Of a stretch of 64,000 nt of DNA, positions 26,439-35,185 are shown in pieces (positions within the stretch are counted from its first letter, which is position 1; every line of letters starts with the position of its first letter). The notes below the pieces were generated by a model. The model saw nothing but the letters and a program-made list of their open reading frames with translations, did no database searches and had not been told where the DNA came from. The stretch covers positions 1 through 64,000 of the forward strand of contig NZ_JHVL01000007.1 in the NCBI RefSeq assembly GCF_000620125.1, in the 5' to 3' direction. The stretch comes from Clostridiisalibacter paucivorans DSM 22131. Lineage in GTDB: Bacteria > Bacillota > Clostridia > Tissierellales > Clostridiisalibacteraceae. Both the position numbers and the translations under genes were made by a program.

Positions 26439-26841
26439 CCTTATCGCCTCCATCTTTTAGCTGCTCTAGGATGTCTTTGAGCTTCTCTGGAATTGGTAAT
26501 CCCAGTCTTGTGGCATTTTCAATGATGCTGATCCCTTCGTTAGATAGATAAAAGAAAATCACTGCTGTTCTAATGGCACTGCCATCTCCTATGATGTTCT
26601 GGTCAATGATGTGTGCCACACCCACCAGAGAAAAGATCACTACTTTCTTGAAAATACCCCTAGCGCCTACATCACTGGATAAGTGTTTTTCTAACACAGC
26701 ACACATGACTCCAAGTAAATAGTCGATTACCACAAAGGCAATCAAAGCATACAAAAACCCATCGTAACCTCCCAAAAAGTAGCCCAACCATCCACCCACA
26801 GCTGCAAATATCATCTGAACAATGTTCCAAATATCTCTCAT
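26425..26841 (-). CDS. Phage holin (Cph1/phi29-type, holin_4 family)
   Basis: A 138-residue membrane protein with three hydrophobic segments (GYFLGGYDGFLYALIAFVVIDYLLG, IFKKVVIFSLVGVAHI and a third near TAVIFFYLSNEG) and a charged C-terminal tail (LKDILEQLKDGGDKDGTK). The order holin then amidase with overlap is typical of Gram-positive phage lysis cassettes. It forms membrane lesions that release the endolysin. Confidence 0.88.
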   Translation of the reverse strand: MRDIWNIVQMIFAAVGGWLGYFLGGYDGFLYALIAFVVIDYLLGVMCAVLEKHLSSDVGARGIFKKVVIFSLVGVAHIIDQNIIGDGSAIRTAVIFFYLSNEGISIIENATRLGLPIPEKLKDILEQLKDGGDKDGTK

Positions 26842-26875
26842 TGTTTTTCCCTCACTTTCGTAAATTTGTGTATAT

Positions 26876-26900
26876 AAAAAGACGCCCGGTGAAGGACGTC
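26876..26900 (-). terminator. Intrinsic terminator between tail-tip and holin genes
   Basis: Minus-strand GACGTCC-UUCACC-GGGCGUC (7 bp, one U-G pair) then five T. The hairpin pairs fully only in the minus-strand RNA. One of a series inside the late region. Confidence 0.7.
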
Positions 26901-26910
26901 ATAGTTTTCA

Positions 26911-27984
26911 TTAATACGGTGCGTAATACACATAACCACTTGCTTTTGCATAGAACCCATCGCCAGGAATATACATAGCACCATCAAAGGTGTCATACTG
27001 AGTTGTTGTGAAACCTGGCTGTTCAACCCCCTCCCAGTACAGTCCATCATTGGAGACGCAGAGCATACTCTCTTTCAGAAGGGCAAACTTCCCCCAGTCC
27101 TCCATCCAGATGATGTTCCTTGGATTCGGGATATTGTTGTTGGCCAGATCCCCTACCCAGGAAAGATTCGTCTCTGTAATCTGCGTAGCATCATCACTCA
27201 TCACGCATAGTTTCACGTAGTAGGTGTAATCGCCGCCCACATTGGTGTAGTTGAACTTCATCACAAAGAGGACATCATTCACGGACCGGATAAACATATA
27301 TCGGGTGTCGTTCACATCCTCTGGTATGGTCGTGGTCCAAAGACCAGGACTTGCTGAACTAGCTATTGCGATTGATTTGTCGCCTCCAACCACGCCAACA
27401 AAGTTTCCCTTATGGGTGGTCAAGTATTTAAAGATGGGGACTGAAGTTCCATCAGATCCAACCAAGGTCCATGCGGTTCTTTCCTCTAATGAGTCAAAGC
27501 TGTAATAGACCGGTGATTTGTAGTACCACCAACTGACGATACCAGAGCCTCTGACCATATCATAAGCCCCACAGGTCATGGCATTATAGGCACCAGGACA
27601 GTATCCAGCATTATGCCATGTGATGCCATCAAAGGAAGCGATGATATTGGCAAGGCCCACAATCTTTGCGATAAACACACCATCTGCCGCATAGAGAATT
27701 TCTGGCTGTCCATGACTCCACCAAGGAACGCTGACAACGGTCCATTGCTTTGTGGTCTTATTCCAATAGGACATATAAGGGGTCTTTGCATAATAAACTG
27801 CGATTTGTGCATTGCCATTATCATAGACGTTAATCTGCTTCTCACTGCCATATTGGGTGTAACCAAAGTTGTTATAATATTTCTTGGTCCAGCTGAGTGT
27901 TGGGATGGTGAAGAGAACTTCCCCCCTGCCACCAAAGGCTGTCCAGATGGCCAAGGTATTATTGAAAATATGATCATAGCTCAT
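26911..27984 (-). CDS. Tail-tip/receptor-binding-like structural protein
   Basis: A 357-residue protein with no recognised enzyme motif. The composition (many Trp, Tyr, Gly, Asn) and repeated short units such as YSFDSLEERTAWTLVG and WTTTIPEDVND suggest a beta-rich, propeller-like fold. It lies just after the tail endopeptidase-like gene and before the lysis genes, where siphophages encode tail fibres or receptor-binding proteins. The start follows AAAGGAGGGC. Receptor binding is inferred from position only. Confidence 0.6.
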   Translation of the reverse strand: MSYDHIFNNTLAIWTAFGGRGEVLFTIPTLSWTKKYYNNFGYTQYGSEKQINVYDNGNAQIAVYYAKTPYMSYWNKTTKQWTVVSVPWWSHGQPEILYAADGVFIAKIVGLANIIASFDGITWHNAGYCPGAYNAMTCGAYDMVRGSGIVSWWYYKSPVYYSFDSLEERTAWTLVGSDGTSVPIFKYLTTHKGNFVGVVGGDKSIAIASSASPGLWTTTIPEDVNDTRYMFIRSVNDVLFVMKFNYTNVGGDYTYYVKLCVMSDDATQITETNLSWVGDLANNNIPNPRNIIWMEDWGKFALLKESMLCVSNDGLYWEGVEQPGFTTTQYDTFDGAMYIPGDGFYAKASGYVYYAPY

Positions 27985-27999
27985 GGATTTAGCCCTCCT

Positions 28000-29127
28000 T
28001 TATACTTTCGTGACGCTGGTGATTCGTCCACCGCTATCCACGGCGTAGTTATATGTTGCCGTTGTTCCGTCTGCATATTCAATATAAAAACTCATCATAT
28101 CCACTGTTAAAGTGGCGACTTCCTTTAAGAGAAGCTCCGAGAAAATGTTATCAAGGGTAATGCTTGTGATCCTTCCGCCACTATCGGTGGTGTATTGATA
28201 CTGGGCATGATATTGATGGGTATCTCCCTTCTCAACGGTGTAGGTCACATCAATGGTTGTTTCTGTCACCACTAGATCAGAGACGATGGTATAGGAAACT
28301 CCCAGGTCATTCACCTGTGTTTGAATGTCATCCACTGAGCTTCCCACATTATTTAATGAACTTTCTATCCGATAGAAGGTATCTGAAATACTGGGTCTGT
28401 ATCTTCCGACCTCTACACGAATGTTGTACCGGTAAAAGGGATTGTATTCCAAGGAGATGATCCTAGTCTTCACGTTGATTCCTAGGGGAGTAAAAACAAT
28501 CTGTACATTATCTCCTACAGCAAGGTTCAAAAGCTTAAAGAATGAGATGTTATAGGATGAAGCATTCTCCCTGGAATCATGGGATACTGCCACATTGGTG
28601 ACGTTCCTTGAATCCATCACCGGGATATAGTCGGTACTTCCCCTATGATTTCGAATGTTGATATTGTAACCATCGTACTCGATTTCTCCACCAAGGATGG
28701 CGATATACTGCATCAGAGCAGCCCTTCTTGAGACTTCCTGATTGATCTTCATGGTGACGCTTTCTGTGAAATCTACAATCCCCGCGCTAAAAGGGGTTCC
28801 TGAAAGAACCTGCGCAAGTCCTGCAGCTGGATCTCCAGTGAAATCAAACTCCGTGATGTTATACATCTCATGGTTCAGGACATAAGAGACATGCTCGCAG
28901 ATCACTGAACAGATAGGAAGGCTACCCTGAAGACTCTTTGATATCTGAACAATTTCAAAATACTGATCATCCAGCTTGGCGATCTGTTTTACTTTTAGTG
29001 CCAGTGCTGATTTTGCAAGTACCGTGAAGGAAAGGGTGTATTCCCCTTCCAGTGTTTCTCTGACATTAGCACTCATGACTTTTTTGATGCTTTGAAGAAG
29101 CGTACTTCCAGCATAGATTTCAATCAA
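28000..29127 (-). CDS. Tail-associated (Tal-like) minor structural protein
   Basis: A 375-residue protein resembling the N-terminal region of siphophage tail-associated lysins/endopeptidase tail proteins: IEIYAGSTLLQSIKKVMSAN, LEGEYTLSFTVLAKSAL and SVICEHVSYVLNHEMY. These form the tail-tip hub below the distal tail protein. It is short compared with full Tal proteins and has no visible peptidase. The start is TTG (29127), with GGAGGGATG 9 bases upstream. It follows the tape measure gene by 21 bp, with no separate distal tail protein gene between. Confidence 0.77.
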   Translation of the reverse strand: MIEIYAGSTLLQSIKKVMSANVRETLEGEYTLSFTVLAKSALALKVKQIAKLDDQYFEIVQISKSLQGSLPICSVICEHVSYVLNHEMYNITEFDFTGDPAAGLAQVLSGTPFSAGIVDFTESVTMKINQEVSRRAALMQYIAILGGEIEYDGYNINIRNHRGSTDYIPVMDSRNVTNVAVSHDSRENASSYNISFFKLLNLAVGDNVQIVFTPLGINVKTRIISLEYNPFYRYNIRVEVGRYRPSISDTFYRIESSLNNVGSSVDDIQTQVNDLGVSYTIVSDLVVTETTIDVTYTVEKGDTHQYHAQYQYTTDSGGRITSITLDNIFSELLLKEVATLTVDMMSFYIEYADGTTATYNYAVDSGGRITSVTKV

Positions 29128-29148
29128 GGCTCATCCCTCCTCTCTGTT

Positions 29149-31749
29149 TTATGATCCAGCCACTCCAAGATTTCTAACGGTGACAGTATTTTGGTTCCAC
29201 TGAAGCTGGGCAATGACACGGGTTAATATATTGCCATCGATGGTAAGTGGGATAGTCACATCAAAGACTGCACCTTCAGAACCTCCAAGACTCCCTGATA
29301 CTTGAGAATTCAGATCCAAATCAAAGTCCGTTGGTATGGTGTCTTGCATATCCTTTTCCACACCACTCATGGCTTCAGTAAAGCCCTCGCCTATACCCTC
29401 ACTCATGTTGGCACCAATACCGGCGAACACTTTAGAAGGTGAGCGGATTCCAAGAACGCTCTTAACGCCTCGCACAATACCGCCAACCATACTGTCCACT
29501 TTGCTCTTTAGCCAGCCAATCATGGATGAGATACCATCCCATAACCCTCTGGCAATATTTCTTCCCACGTCATTCATGGAAGGAACTGCTCTACCAAGAC
29601 CGGTGACAATAGCCGTGATAATCTGTGGAAGTTGAGCCACTAGCTGGGGAATCGCTCTGATCAGTCCAGCTGCCAATTGAATGGTCAGCTGAATCCCATT
29701 CTCGATAATCTTTGGATAGTTTCCAGCTAAGAAGCTCACAATGCTACTGATGATCTGAGGTAAAGCCTCAATTAATACTGGTAGGGCATTTAAAATACCC
29801 GTTGCCAAACCCTGAATCAGCTGAAAAGCTGCGTTCAAAATCTGGTCCATGTTAGCAATAAGTGTCTCCACAATCAGAATAATCGCCTGTACAATGGATG
29901 GAATCAGCTCGGGAAGTGCCTCTGCTATTCCTGTGGCCAAGGTCACAATCATCACAAGAGCTGCTTCAACCAGAGCCGGTAAATTGGCGATAATCCCATC
30001 CACCAAAGCCATCACAAGATATAAGGCCCCTTCTGTAATCTGCGGTAAAGCTTCAATAAGTGCGGTTAAGAGCGTCAACACGATTTGCATAGCAGAGTCG
30101 ATGATCATAGGAAGATTTTCTACGATAGAACCAACCAAAGCCAAAATGATGTCCAATCCCAAGGTAACAAACTGAGGAAGCTGCTCTGTTATCAGCGTGG
30201 TAATACCGCTCACCGTTTCTCCGATAACCTCTGAAATCTTCTCAAAGTCACCATCTGCTTCATTGATTCCGTTGGATAAACCGGAGAATAAGTCGGTAAT
30301 ACCTGCCGATACTTCACTAACAGCTGGTAAAAACACACCTTGAAGGGATCGTTTTACACCTTCAAATCCATCTGAAAGATTATCATATCTAACTTCAGTG
30401 ATCTGACTTAACGCATCCTTTGTTGCAATGGTACTGTCTTTCATACCAGCAAGGACCGGTAGGACTCCCGCTTCAAGGTCTTCAAACTGAGTACCAAAGA
30501 GCTGAACGCCGACGGTATTTCGAAGAATGGGATCCTCAATTTCATTCAACTTTTCCACTACTGAATAAAAAGCATCACTGGCCGTTTCCCCACCCTGGGC
30601 AAACTTCTGAGTCATTTCATCGGCATTAAACCCAAGGGATGTGAAAGCTTCAATGGTTCCTTTGCTTCCGTCTTTAGCCCGGATGTTAAACTCCTTGACC
30701 GCATCACCAATCTTATCGATACTAAAGGCTCCTGCTTCGGCACCACCTATAAGTCCTGCGATAAATTCATCTGCACTTAATCCTAAGGCTGAGTACTGAT
30801 TTGAGTATTCATTTAATGTATCAAGTAAATCTCCGTTTTTATCAGCACCATTTTGAGCACCCGTTGCGATGATGTTATAGGCTTCTTTAGAAGAGATTCC
30901 GAAGTTCTTCATCAAGGCTCCTGCCGCTCTTGCAGATTCCTGAAGTTCAAATCCAAAGGTATCCCTTAAAGCAAAACCAGACTCTGTTGCCTTTTCTAGC
31001 TCCTGGCCCATGAGTCCGGTCGTCTTTTTCACTTCAGATATGCCATTAGCCACATCCTCTAAACTATCGCCAAAGTTATGCTTATACACATTTTGAGCGA
31101 CTTCGCCCAACTCCTCCAGTTCCTGACCGGTAGCCCCGGTGGATGCTGAAATCTGATTGACAGCCATATTATATTCATCGCCCAGTTTAATGAGACTTGC
31201 TCCTGTAGCAACTGCGGCAGAGCCAATGGCAACGACGGTAGCTCCGATTGCTGCACCGATTCCTTTTAAGACGCCACCCAGTTTTTCAAACTTCCCCGAG
31301 GCATCATCTGTTTCATTGGCTGCTTGATTTACAGCATCAGCTAATCCACCTGCACCATCCTCTGCTTCATTAAAGCCTTGATTCATCTCATCGATGGCCT
31401 GAACATTCTTATCCAGTTCATTTTCCATCTTGTTGAGGTCGGCCTTGGCATTATTAAGTTGAATAGCCCAGTTCTGCGTTCTTCTATCGGTCTCACCAAA
31501 GGAGTCGGAGGCATTTTTAAGAGCGGCTTCAAGGGTACCTATCTTATTTTTCTGAGCATCAATCTCTTTATTCAGCACGTTGTTTCTTGCTGTCATCGCC
31601 TGAATGGACTTATCCTGCTTATCAAATTGTGAGGTAACAAGATTCATTTCAGAACCCAGTACCTTGAAGCTTCGATTGATATCTCTAAGGGCATTCTTGA
31701 ACTCCTTCTCGCCTTCCACACCAATCTTCAATCCAAAATTATCAGCCAT
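29149..31749 (-). CDS. Phage tail tape measure protein
   Basis: An 866-residue protein. The N-terminal ~150 residues are coiled coil (EIDAQKNKIGTLEAALKNAS), followed by a TMP core (GATGQELEELGEVAQNVYKH), then repeated hydrophobic amphipathic blocks built on LPQIIxxIV/ALIEALPQI and finally RGLWDGISSMIGWLKSKVDS. It sets tail length and is ejected with DNA. At roughly 1.5 Angstrom per residue it would fit a tail of about 130 nm. It sits directly after the HigBA cassette rather than after the tail chaperones. Confidence 0.92.
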   Translation of the reverse strand: MADNFGLKIGVEGEKEFKNALRDINRSFKVLGSEMNLVTSQFDKQDKSIQAMTARNNVLNKEIDAQKNKIGTLEAALKNASDSFGETDRRTQNWAIQLNNAKADLNKMENELDKNVQAIDEMNQGFNEAEDGAGGLADAVNQAANETDDASGKFEKLGGVLKGIGAAIGATVVAIGSAAVATGASLIKLGDEYNMAVNQISASTGATGQELEELGEVAQNVYKHNFGDSLEDVANGISEVKKTTGLMGQELEKATESGFALRDTFGFELQESARAAGALMKNFGISSKEAYNIIATGAQNGADKNGDLLDTLNEYSNQYSALGLSADEFIAGLIGGAEAGAFSIDKIGDAVKEFNIRAKDGSKGTIEAFTSLGFNADEMTQKFAQGGETASDAFYSVVEKLNEIEDPILRNTVGVQLFGTQFEDLEAGVLPVLAGMKDSTIATKDALSQITEVRYDNLSDGFEGVKRSLQGVFLPAVSEVSAGITDLFSGLSNGINEADGDFEKISEVIGETVSGITTLITEQLPQFVTLGLDIILALVGSIVENLPMIIDSAMQIVLTLLTALIEALPQITEGALYLVMALVDGIIANLPALVEAALVMIVTLATGIAEALPELIPSIVQAIILIVETLIANMDQILNAAFQLIQGLATGILNALPVLIEALPQIISSIVSFLAGNYPKIIENGIQLTIQLAAGLIRAIPQLVAQLPQIITAIVTGLGRAVPSMNDVGRNIARGLWDGISSMIGWLKSKVDSMVGGIVRGVKSVLGIRSPSKVFAGIGANMSEGIGEGFTEAMSGVEKDMQDTIPTDFDLDLNSQVSGSLGGSEGAVFDVTIPLTIDGNILTRVIAQLQWNQNTVTVRNLGVAGS

Positions 31750-31778
31750 TGTGACTCACCTCCTCCTCTTTGGGCATG

Positions 31779-31804
31779 AAAAAAGACACCTCATTTGAAG
31801 TGTC
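31779..31804 (-). terminator. Intrinsic terminator between higA-like and tape measure genes
   Basis: Minus-strand GACACTTC-AAAT-GAGGTGTC (8 bp) followed by six T, immediately before the tape measure RBS. Confidence 0.8.
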
Positions 31805-31862
31805 CTAAAAAATTAGTATTTTGTTTTTGGTTGAAAGTAAGTTACCTAATAAAAATCAATCG

Positions 31863-32171
31863 TCACCGAATATCTATATGAACTTCTTTACCTAAGCTTT
31901 TAGCAATTTTAATAAGGAAGTCTAACGATGGATTATAGGACCCACTTTCAAGCCTGGAGATATTAGATTTTCTGGTTCCAGCTCTTTTTGCCAATTCTTC
32001 TTGAGTCATTTTCATGCTTTTTCTTGCTTCGATAATCTGTGAAATCAATTCGTATCTTGGTTGTAATTTGTTATACTCTTCTTCAAATTCAGCATCTTCC
32101 ATAAGTTGAGCCTTAATATCTTCGAACTTTACTCCGGCAGATTTCGTTTTCACATTCACTTTACTCATCAT
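31863..32171 (-). CDS. higA: HigA-type XRE antitoxin
   Basis: A 102-residue protein with a C-terminal HTH (MKMTQEELAKRAGTRKSNIS, then RLESGSYNPSLDFLIKIAKS) and an N-terminal segment that would cover the toxin. It overlaps the HigB-like gene by 11 bases in the toxin-first order typical of HigBA. Start at MMSKVNV (32171) or one codon later, after GAAGGTG. It should neutralise the toxin and repress the shared promoter at 32564-32592. Confidence 0.85.
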   Translation of the reverse strand: MMSKVNVKTKSAGVKFEDIKAQLMEDAEFEEEYNKLQPRYELISQIIEARKSMKMTQEELAKRAGTRKSNISRLESGSYNPSLDFLIKIAKSLGKEVHIDIR

Positions 32172-32526
32172 TACACCTTCTTTCATAATCCTCTTTATAT
32201 TTTCTTGCTCTATCAAGTTCCCTCGAAGGAGTCTTATTAGTTTTTTTCACAAAACCATGGAGCAAGATAAATCTACTACCAGTATATGCAAAATAGAATA
32301 CTCTAGCTATATCCGTAGAGAACTTAACTCGCAATTCATAAATTCCTTTATTATCTTTCCCTTTAATTGATTTTGTATGCGGTTCTCTCAGGTCAAGTCC
32401 ATGATCTTTTAAAAGTTCAATTTCTCGAAAAGTCTTAGCTCTTAGTTTAACAGGTAAGGATTCTAGGAAGTCTTTCACTGGAACTTCGCCATTTTCTTTT
32501 TGATAAAATTCAACGTCGTGTGCCAA
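32161..32526 (-). CDS. higB: HigB/RelE-type toxin (phage-derived Gp49-like)
   Basis: A 121-residue RelE-superfamily mRNA interferase, Gp49-like: FLESLPVKLRAKTFREIELL, IYELRVKFSTDIARVFYFAY and FILLHGFVKKTNKTPSRELD, with the usual C-terminal RARKYKEDY. It cleaves ribosome-bound mRNA when free of antitoxin. The start is TTG (32526), preceded by GGGGGGAACTAGG. It is placed inside the phage tail operon with its own promoter and a terminator on each side. Confidence 0.85.
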   Translation of the reverse strand: MAHDVEFYQKENGEVPVKDFLESLPVKLRAKTFREIELLKDHGLDLREPHTKSIKGKDNKGIYELRVKFSTDIARVFYFAYTGSRFILLHGFVKKTNKTPSRELDRARKYKEDYERRCNDE

Positions 32527-32563
32527 CCTAGTTCCCCCCTCTGCTAATACTTCCTTCGATTAC

Positions 32564-32592
32564 ATGTTATCATATACGATAACTTTATGCAA
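32564..32592 (-). promoter_or_regulatory. HigBA promoter with overlapping operator
   Basis: On the minus strand TTGCAT-N17-TAACAT; an inverted repeat GTTATC-N6-GATAAC (32566-32583) covers the spacer and -10 box, as expected for antitoxin autoregulation. The rest of the 313-bp gap (32527-32840) holds a terminator at 32624 and nothing else recognisable. Confidence 0.55.
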
Positions 32593-32623
32593 TAAAAACT
32601 TTGTGTGAGCAATAAGAGGGTAT

Positions 32624-32649
32624 GAAAAGAGACACCATATTTCGGTGTC
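32624..32649 (-). terminator. Intrinsic terminator upstream of higBA-like cassette
   Basis: Minus-strand GACACC-GAAATAT-GGTGTC (6 bp) followed by TCTTTTC. It separates the tail chaperone gene from the toxin-antitoxin promoter. Confidence 0.65.
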
Positions 32650-32840
32650 AGTGTAATTTAACTTTTTGATTTTTAATGTAACAATCTTACAGTTACATTT
32701 TAAGTCTTTGATGTTACATTACCTATAGTCTGAAAATGACATACATGCAAATCTAAAGCTTATTATTAGCACACATGCCAACCCTCATCTTTGTCATTCT
32801 TGTTCGTATATACTTGTTTATTTACGCACCAAAAGGACAT

Positions 32841-33439
32841 CTACAGCCATGAGGGAATAACATCGTCGATGAATAACTCCAGTTTTGGCTTTGCAATACC
32901 AATGAACTGTTTGTGACATTCCCAAAGGTCCATGAGGTATCCGATAGGCATCAGCCACACCTCGTCTTCTTTTCGGTTAAGATGGGCTGTGCCATAGTAG
33001 ATCAGTCGGGTAAAGAGTTCTTCGTCACTTACCCGACCACCTCGTTTTTTGAGGGTTCACTCTCCACGTTTCTCTTGGTTCCCCTCATCATACTGGCCAT
33101 GATGGCATTCTTGTACTCAGCCAAATCAAAGGGAGTAGTGAGAAGCTCAACTTCCTCTTCGGTGAGGAGTTCTTTCTTCTCATCCTTATTCCTGATGTTA
33201 TGGATCAGAATGGACTGGTTTGCCAGAAGGGTTATCAGCCATACAATCTCATCCAGTGCCATCTCGAAGTTCTCGGTCTTCATCAGCTTGGCCCCTAAGT
33301 TCTCAAGCCCACCATAGCGTCCGGCAATCGCCTTTGTCGCTTTTGTTGTTAGGATCAGTTTGAAGTCAGTACCACCGATGTTTATTGTCGTGCTTCTCTC
33401 TTCTGATACTTCATCTAATTTTATTTTCTCATCTGCCAT
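32841..33439 (-). CDS. gpG-T tail assembly chaperone made by -1 frameshift
   Basis: The slippery heptamer A AAA AAC (minus strand, 33050-33044) lies eight codons before the stop of the upstream chaperone ORF, exactly in the X XXY YYZ phase. A -1 shift there opens 67 further codons ending at TAG 32841-32843 (SDEELFTRLIYYGTAHLNRK, then PIGYLMDLWECHKQFIGIAK). The fusion would be about 199 residues. This is the gpG/gpGT arrangement of siphophage tail chaperones, located as expected between the major tail protein and tape measure genes. Confidence 0.8.
33029..33439 (-). CDS. Tail assembly chaperone (gpG-like)
   Basis: A 136-residue acidic helical protein (IGGTDFKLILTTKATKAIAG, DEIVWLITLLANQSILIHN) following the major tail protein gene. 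This position and size match tail assembly chaperones that coat the tape measure during tail assembly. The last codons carry the frameshift site. The start follows GGGAGGTAAATAGTA. Confidence 0.8.
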   Translation of the reverse strand: MADEKIKLDEVSEERSTTINIGGTDFKLILTTKATKAIAGRYGGLENLGAKLMKTENFEMALDEIVWLITLLANQSILIHNIRNKDEKKELLTEEEVELLTTPFDLAEYKNAIMASMMRGTKRNVESEPSKNEVVG

Positions 33440-33455
33440 TACTATTTACCTCCCA

Positions 33456-34337
33456 TTAAGATACCGTCACTGTAGCTACGGTTGTCGTTACATCACTGGC
33501 ACCAACAAGGCTAAGAACACAGTAATAGTAATAGGTATCCGCCAGAAGATCCGTTGGAATATCAAAGCTTGCCGATGTCTCTCCGTTAATAGCAGTGCCT
33601 CCGGTTGTACTATCGATAGTGTTCTCATACCACTGGTATGTTACTGGATCGCTGGTGTTGGACTCAGCTACGACAGAAAGGCTTCCTGTAATACTACCGG
33701 CTGTTACTTCCGTCAGCCCTGCAGGTTGAGTTGTGATGGTAATGGTCGGCGTTACTGCTGTAAAGTCCGGTTCATAAACTGATGTGAACCAGCTTGAAAT
33801 TGTTGAAGCTGATACTCCTGTATCCCCTTCTGTCACTTCTGCTTTCCAAGGATGCTTGTTTTCTCCATCCAGCTTGTTTCGTCTAAACACAGTCCCTTCT
33901 ATGGTGGGACTACTAAAAGTAATGGAGTCTCCCTTAGTTGCAAGGGTTGTGGCTGGCACACTGAAAATAACTCTGTAGAGCCAAAAGTAGCGATACTTTC
34001 CATTGGCTTTCTTAGCACGAAACCCGACTGCCACCGGACTTCCCCCGTCTTCGCTTCTCGAAACAACGACATTGTTGCTGTCGATTTTACATCCAGTCAA
34101 ATCCTGAGCTACCAATGACCCGATATCATCGATTCCAAGTGTCAGTGCGCCACTTTTAAATTCCTTCACAACTTCTGATGCACCATCATCTGCATAAAGA
34201 ATCGCTTCAATCAGTTCCACGCTTAGCTCAGCTGTCATGGCTTTTGCCAGGACCTTTGGTGTGCCATAGGTTTCGATGCCATTTTGATCTTCTGTAATCT
34301 TGGCATAATAAAGACTGTCCAATCCGATTGTTGCCAT
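33456..34337 (-). CDS. Major tail protein with C-terminal Ig-like domain
   Basis: A 293-residue tail tube protein. The N-terminal ~190 residues (MATIGLDSLYYAKITEDQNG, AMTAELSVELIEAILYADDG) match the phi13/TP901-type major tail protein family. The C-terminal ~95 residues form an added bacterial Ig-like beta-sandwich (TYQWYENTIDSTTGGTAING), which in other phages decorates the tail surface and may help adhesion. The start follows GAAGGAGGAATAG. Confidence 0.87.
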   Translation of the reverse strand: MATIGLDSLYYAKITEDQNGIETYGTPKVLAKAMTAELSVELIEAILYADDGASEVVKEFKSGALTLGIDDIGSLVAQDLTGCKIDSNNVVVSRSEDGGSPVAVGFRAKKANGKYRYFWLYRVIFSVPATTLATKGDSITFSSPTIEGTVFRRNKLDGENKHPWKAEVTEGDTGVSASTISSWFTSVYEPDFTAVTPTITITTQPAGLTEVTAGSITGSLSVVAESNTSDPVTYQWYENTIDSTTGGTAINGETSASFDIPTDLLADTYYYYCVLSLVGASDVTTTVATVTVS

Positions 34338-34374
34338 GTCTATTCCTCCTTCAAAATCGCTGAATCTGTTTCAG

Positions 34375-34722
34375 CTAAAATTTCACTTCATATTCTCTCG
34401 CCACATCGATGGCGAAGTGGTGAAAACCGGTATCTTCTTCGTATCCGAGATACCTTCTGTCCGTTATGATAAAGCCTGCTCCCAGTAGTACTTTTACCAC
34501 TTCATTCTTTCTCGCCTGGTAGTTGCCCTTAGAAAACAAGGAGAGGCGAACTTCCTGTAGTTCTGCTCCTGGCAGATCGTCAGCATAATGATCGAACATA
34601 TCACTCATAGGGATAAGGACCAGATATTCATCCGGCGCTTTTTTACTGAATACACCTGTTTCAATGGGAATCCCCAAAGGCTCAAGGACCTCGCCTATAT
34701 CCTTCAAAATACTGTTATACAT
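34375..34722 (-). CDS. Tail completion/terminator-like protein
   Basis: A 115-residue protein (ILKDIGEVLEPLGIPIETGV, PGAELQEVRLSLFSKGNYQA) with the size and gene position of siphophage tail terminators, between the HK97-gp10-like protein and the major tail protein. It would cap the tail tube and join it to the head connector. Assigned by synteny and weak family resemblance. The start follows AAGGAGGGCGAGCG. Confidence 0.7.
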   Translation of the reverse strand: MYNSILKDIGEVLEPLGIPIETGVFSKKAPDEYLVLIPMSDMFDHYADDLPGAELQEVRLSLFSKGNYQARKNEVVKVLLGAGFIITDRRYLGYEEDTGFHHFAIDVAREYEVKF

Positions 34723-34742
34723 TTCGCTCGCCCTCCTTATCT

Positions 34743-35174
34743 TTAGATTTTACTGATCTCTTCATCCAGCTTTCTTTTCATTGTCTCAATACAGGCATTC
34801 CGGCTGGCTGTTTTTGCCGGCTTCAAGAATGGCTTGGCCGGCTGACCGGATTTTCCATACTCTAGAATGTTTGCAAGCTTGGCGTTTGACTCACCGTCAC
34901 TTCTAGGTTCATCAAATCCCACCTTCACATCGTAGTCCCCATTACGATTAATCCCAGCCGGAGAAACCCCAAGGGCATCAATCAGCTCTCCAGTTGATCT
35001 TGAAGGCAACTTTGTATCATTTCCAATAACCGCCTGAAGGTTTGACTTCACTTTGGCTTTCACCACTTCGCCACCTTCTTTTAGGACTTTCGGTATGATT
35101 TCATCGGTCTTCTCGGCCAGGGTAGATACCTTCAACAAAAAGTCTTCAGGTAGCTTGTAGGTTGCTCGCGCCAT
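34743..35174 (-). CDS. HK97 gp10-family head-tail joining protein
   Basis: A 143-residue protein with the HK97-gp10/tail-component signature (KLPSRSTGELIDALGVSPAG) and the conserved end LANILEYGKSGQPAKPFLKP. It bridges neck and tail tube. It lies in the canonical order: connector, head closure, gp10, tail terminator, tail tube. The start follows GGGGGTGATTTC. Confidence 0.85.
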   Translation of the reverse strand: MARATYKLPEDFLLKVSTLAEKTDEIIPKVLKEGGEVVKAKVKSNLQAVIGNDTKLPSRSTGELIDALGVSPAGINRNGDYDVKVGFDEPRSDGESNAKLANILEYGKSGQPAKPFLKPAKTASRNACIETMKRKLDEEISKI

Positions 35175-35185
35175 GAAATCACCCC

